Assembly (NCBI GenBank): GCA_030591125.1
Contig: JAUVBP010000036.1
Coordinates: forward strand, 1-9,131
Source of the DNA: Candidatus Woesearchaeota archaeon
GTDB taxonomy: Archaea > Nanobdellota > Nanobdellia > Woesearchaeales > UBA11576
Length of the DNA: 9,131 bases
Direction of reading: 5' to 3'
The first letter of the stretch is position 1; every line of letters starts with the position of its first letter. The position numbers and the translations under genes are program-made. The notes under the pieces are model-generated. The model ran no database searches, was not told where the DNA came from, and saw nothing but the letters and a program-made list of their open reading frames with translations. Of the stretch, positions 7,941-9,131 are shown piece by piece.

Positions 7941-7960
7941 CCCCCTGATGTATATAAAGC
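7941..7960 (-). promoter_or_regulatory. TATA box and G-rich ribosome site of tbp
   Basis: Minus strand carries GCTTTATATAC (7960-7950), centred about 22 nt from the ATG, then GGGGG (7945-7941) 7 nt before the ATG. If this TATA box is used the mRNA would be leaderless and the G-run not transcribed. If the TATA-like site near 7976 is used, a leader of about 20 nt with the ribosome site results. The sequence does not decide between them. Confidence 0.6.
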
Positions 7961-8048
7961 GATTATAAGTTATTTAAATAAAGAATACGAACTCATTTAT
8001 AAATACTGTTGTTTAAAAATATATATTTGAGAAACTATTTTTTATAAA
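7951..8048. repeat. Series of TATA-like palindromes upstream of tbp
   Basis: Perfect AT-only palindromes occur at 7951-7956 (TATATA), 7970-7981 (TTATTTAAATAA), 7995-8004 (ATTTATAAAT), 8017-8028 (AAATATATATTT) and 8041-8048 (TTTATAAA). Centres are 22, 24, 23 and 22 bp apart. A shorter TTATAA at 7963-7968 breaks the regularity. All could bind TBP in either direction. The stretch lies in a 260-bp non-coding region between divergent genes. Confidence 0.45.
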
Positions 8049-8103
8049 GGCCATGCCCCTGCTATTTCGTATGGAAACCTGCCTTAAACTACTGATTTCA
8101 AGG

Positions 8104-8120
8104 GTTTCAACTTCTGAAAC
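8104..8120. promoter_or_regulatory. Inverted repeat upstream of the DUF192 promoter
   Basis: GTTTCA and TGAAAC flank a 5-nt spacer (ACTTC), ending about 22 bp before the plus-strand TATA box. The position suits an activator or regulator site, but a 6-bp arm can arise by chance. I see nothing else in the non-coding stretch 8049-8141. Confidence 0.25.
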
Positions 8121-8141
8121 AAGCTTGATCTTTATGCAAAG

Positions 8142-8185
8142 TTTTTTATATTTTCCGTTTGTTATTGCTGGTGACAACAGGTGAT
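8142..8185 (+). promoter_or_regulatory. TATA box and Shine-Dalgarno of the DUF192 gene
   Basis: TTTTTTATATTTT (8142-8154) is centred about 46 nt before the ATG at 8194, predicting a start near 8172 and a leader of about 22 nt. The leader contains AGGTGAT (8179-8185), a strong match to the anti-Shine-Dalgarno end of 16S rRNA, 8 nt before the ATG. This decides the start of the downstream gene. Confidence 0.7.
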
Positions 8186-8193
8186 GGGCAACT

Positions 8194-8550
8194 ATGGGAA
8201 GAATATCCAATGAGACTCGGAAGACCATACTTGCGGAATCATACCTGTGCTGCAGATCAATGGCATCTAAAGCAAGGGGGTTGATGCTTACGATGCCTTC
8301 CTATGCGCTGAGAAATTCCTTGGTTTTTGAGTTTGATGTCTCTGCACGGCAGAGCATGCACATGTTTCTTGTATTCTATCCTATAGATGTATTGTTTCTC
8401 GACGAGAAGAGGTTGGTGGTTGACATGAAGGAGCGGTTCCTTCCATTCACTATATATAATAGCAAGGCCCTTTCGAGATATGTGATAGAGCTGCCTGCAG
8501 GCACCATATCTGGGAGTAGGACCTGTTCAGGAGATCTGATTGCTTGGTGA
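8194..8550 (+). CDS. DUF192 family protein (COG1430)
   Basis: 118 residues, a full-length small DUF192 protein. Family hallmarks are the region SKARGLM (25-31), the core HMFLVFYPIDVLFLD (56-70), YVIELPAGTI (96-105) and the closing GDLIAW (113-118). The biochemical role of the family is not established. Many bacterial members carry an export signal, but this one has none and looks cytoplasmic. Start is set by AGGTGAT 8 nt upstream of the ATG. It is followed at once by the acylphosphatase gene on the same strand, probably co-transcribed. Two adjacent Cys (C19, C20) are present near the N-terminus; I attach no function to them. Confidence 0.88.
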   Translation: MGRISNETRKTILAESYLCCRSMASKARGLMLTMPSYALRNSLVFEFDVSARQSMHMFLVFYPIDVLFLDEKRLVVDMKERFLPFTIYNSKALSRYVIELPAGTISGSRTCSGDLIAW

Positions 8551-8566
8551 AGGTAAGTACGAGGTT

Positions 8567-8857
8567 ATGGAGATCGTGAAAAATGCAAGGGTTATCGTGA
8601 CTGGTAAGGTCCAGGGGGTCTTCTTCAGGGATTTTGCCAAGCAGAATGCGAATAAGCTTAGCCTGACCGGCTACGCCAAGAACCTGAAGGATGGCACATT
8701 AGAGCTTGTGTTGCAGGGCGAGGAGGGCAAGATATTGAAGCTCGCAACGCTCTGCAAGAGCGGGCCCATATTTGCTAAGGTTGAATCTGTCAATACTGAA
8801 TTCTTAGGATGTGATGACATTGAGGAGTTTGAATTCTTTGATATTCGCCCGACGTAG
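8567..8857 (+). CDS. acyP: Acylphosphatase
   Basis: Small enzyme that hydrolyses acyl phosphates to carboxylate and phosphate. From the ATG at 8567 it has 96 residues, close to the usual 90-100. The signature GKVQGVFFRDFA (13-24) provides the phosphate-binding loop and catalytic R21; GYAKNLKDGTLEL (35-47) provides the catalytic N39. The family has a ferredoxin-like alpha/beta fold and is cytosolic. Start is uncertain. ATG 8567 lies 16 nt after the DUF192 stop. A TTG at 8540 would overlap that gene by 11 nt and has GGAG 6 nt upstream. A GTG at 8576 has GAGGTT 9 nt upstream. All three keep the catalytic residues. The gene is probably co-transcribed with DUF192. No clear terminator follows; only a weak TTTTC/GAAAA inverted repeat is seen at 8881-8896. 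Confidence 0.93.
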   Translation: MEIVKNARVIVTGKVQGVFFRDFAKQNANKLSLTGYAKNLKDGTLELVLQGEEGKILKLATLCKSGPIFAKVESVNTEFLGCDDIEEFEFFDIRPT

Positions 8858-8908
8858 CGCTTCTCGGACAACACAACACTTTTCATCACTAGAAAATAAC
8901 AAAAACAA

Positions 8909-8923
8909 CGAAACCTTTATATA
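8909..8923 (+). promoter_or_regulatory. Strong BRE/TATA promoter
   Basis: CGAAAC followed by CTTTATATA is close to the ideal archaeal BRE plus TATA box, the best promoter in the window. Expected transcription start is about 8942-8946. It points toward the right edge and begins about 50 bp after the acylphosphatase gene, so it serves a separate downstream unit. Confidence 0.8.
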
Positions 8924-8942
8924 GGGGTTATACCTCTACAAT

Positions 8943-9131
8943 AGTAAATAATTTTGGTGTTTTAGTTATCCAATAACGCCGCAAAAAGAGCTAATAATGA
9001 TTTTTAACGTGTTTTAGAGCCTAAAACGATTGTTTAAACCGCTTCAGGGGAAGTTTAAGCCAATTTACGCGTTTAAATCTGGGAAAGTCCAGTTTAGTGA
9101 AAAGGGGGTGTAGAATCAAGTTTCAGAATCA
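8943..9131 (+). other. Structured untranslated leader or 5' part of an RNA gene
   Basis: About 190 nt after the strong promoter hold no convincing gene on either strand. Four hairpins can be drawn in succession: 8965-8977 (GTTAT/ATAAC), 9011-9027 (GTTTTAG/CTAAAAC, perfect, 3-nt loop), 9032-9060 (GTTTAAAC with GTTTAAGC, one G-U pair, further TTC/GAA inside) and 9074-9096 (TAAA-t-CTGG with CCAGTTTA). GTTT recurs at 9011, 9032, 9053, 9071 and 9092, that is every 21, 21, 18 and 21 nt. A GGGGGTG at 9104-9110 resembles a ribosome site, and an open frame (9025 to the edge) might begin at GTG 9097. It may be a long regulatory leader or a non-coding RNA; the window ends too early to tell. Confidence 0.4.

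Noticed and set aside
8053..8184. Plus-strand 43-codon frame ending at the DUF192 ribosome site (TGA inside AGGTGAT)
   Set aside because: It contains the DUF192 TATA box, lacks its own Shine-Dalgarno, and its nearest TATA-like site is only about 8 nt ahead. Chance frame more likely than an upstream peptide.
8013..8228. Minus-strand open frame of 71 codons upstream of tbp
   Set aside because: Covers the divergent promoter region and overlaps the start of DUF192; low-complexity translation and no ribosome site.
9011..9113. Regular GTTT motifs as a CRISPR array
   Set aside because: The shared unit is only 4-6 nt and the step is 18-21 nt; CRISPR repeats and spacers are each longer and the repeats near-identical.
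9081..9131. GGGAAAGTCC and CAGAATCA resembling conserved elements of RNase P RNA
   Set aside because: The two elements are only about 30 nt apart, too close for the catalytic domain, and the first lacks the usual GAGG start. Partial matches by chance.
9025..9131. Open frame to the right edge, possibly a gene starting at GTG 9097
   Set aside because: About 35 codons without a stop is not significant, no ATG is present, and the ribosome-like GGGGGTG lies after the GTG. Kept only as an alternative for the leader region.

Overview
The window is archaeal chromosome. It encodes a replicative MCM helicase and a TATA-binding protein (TBP). Archaeal TATA boxes lie about 20-27 nt upstream of start codons or expected transcription starts. 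The surface-protein style (long glycosylatable ectodomain, class III-like N-terminus with LFIIIGL) and moderate base composition suggest a DPANN-type archaeon (Woesearchaeota, Pacearchaeota or similar). That placement is inference from recalled family style, not a search result.

Left half (1-5103, all minus strand, so transcription runs right to left): a tightly packed cell-surface cluster. It starts with a 1190-residue protein: N-terminal signal or anchor, about six beta-sandwich-like segments, then a coiled coil and a cysteine-rich membrane-embedded C-terminal third. It continues with a 190-residue exported protein and a 278-residue polytopic membrane protein. It runs off the left edge in a fourth gene whose first 36 codons look like a pilin-type/class III signal. 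Gaps are +15 nt, 0 nt (TAG directly followed by ATG) and a 4-nt ATGA overlap, so the four genes look like one translationally coupled operon. A TATA box 26 nt from the first start codon implies a leaderless mRNA. I cannot name a function; it is the best candidate for an undescribed system.

Middle (5178-7933, minus strand): mcm and tbp, each complete, with all key motifs visible. They are separated by 167 bp containing a hairpin-plus-T-tract terminator for tbp and a promoter for mcm with an inverted repeat between TATA box and expected start site.

Right part (7934-9131): a 260-bp AT-rich divergent promoter region with several evenly spaced TATA-like palindromes, then a plus-strand pair (DUF192 protein and acylphosphatase). 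Finally a strong BRE/TATA promoter drives about 190 nt that holds no convincing gene but has four successive hairpins and GTTT motifs at 18-21 nt spacing. This is an untranslated leader or the start of a structured RNA whose remainder is outside the window.
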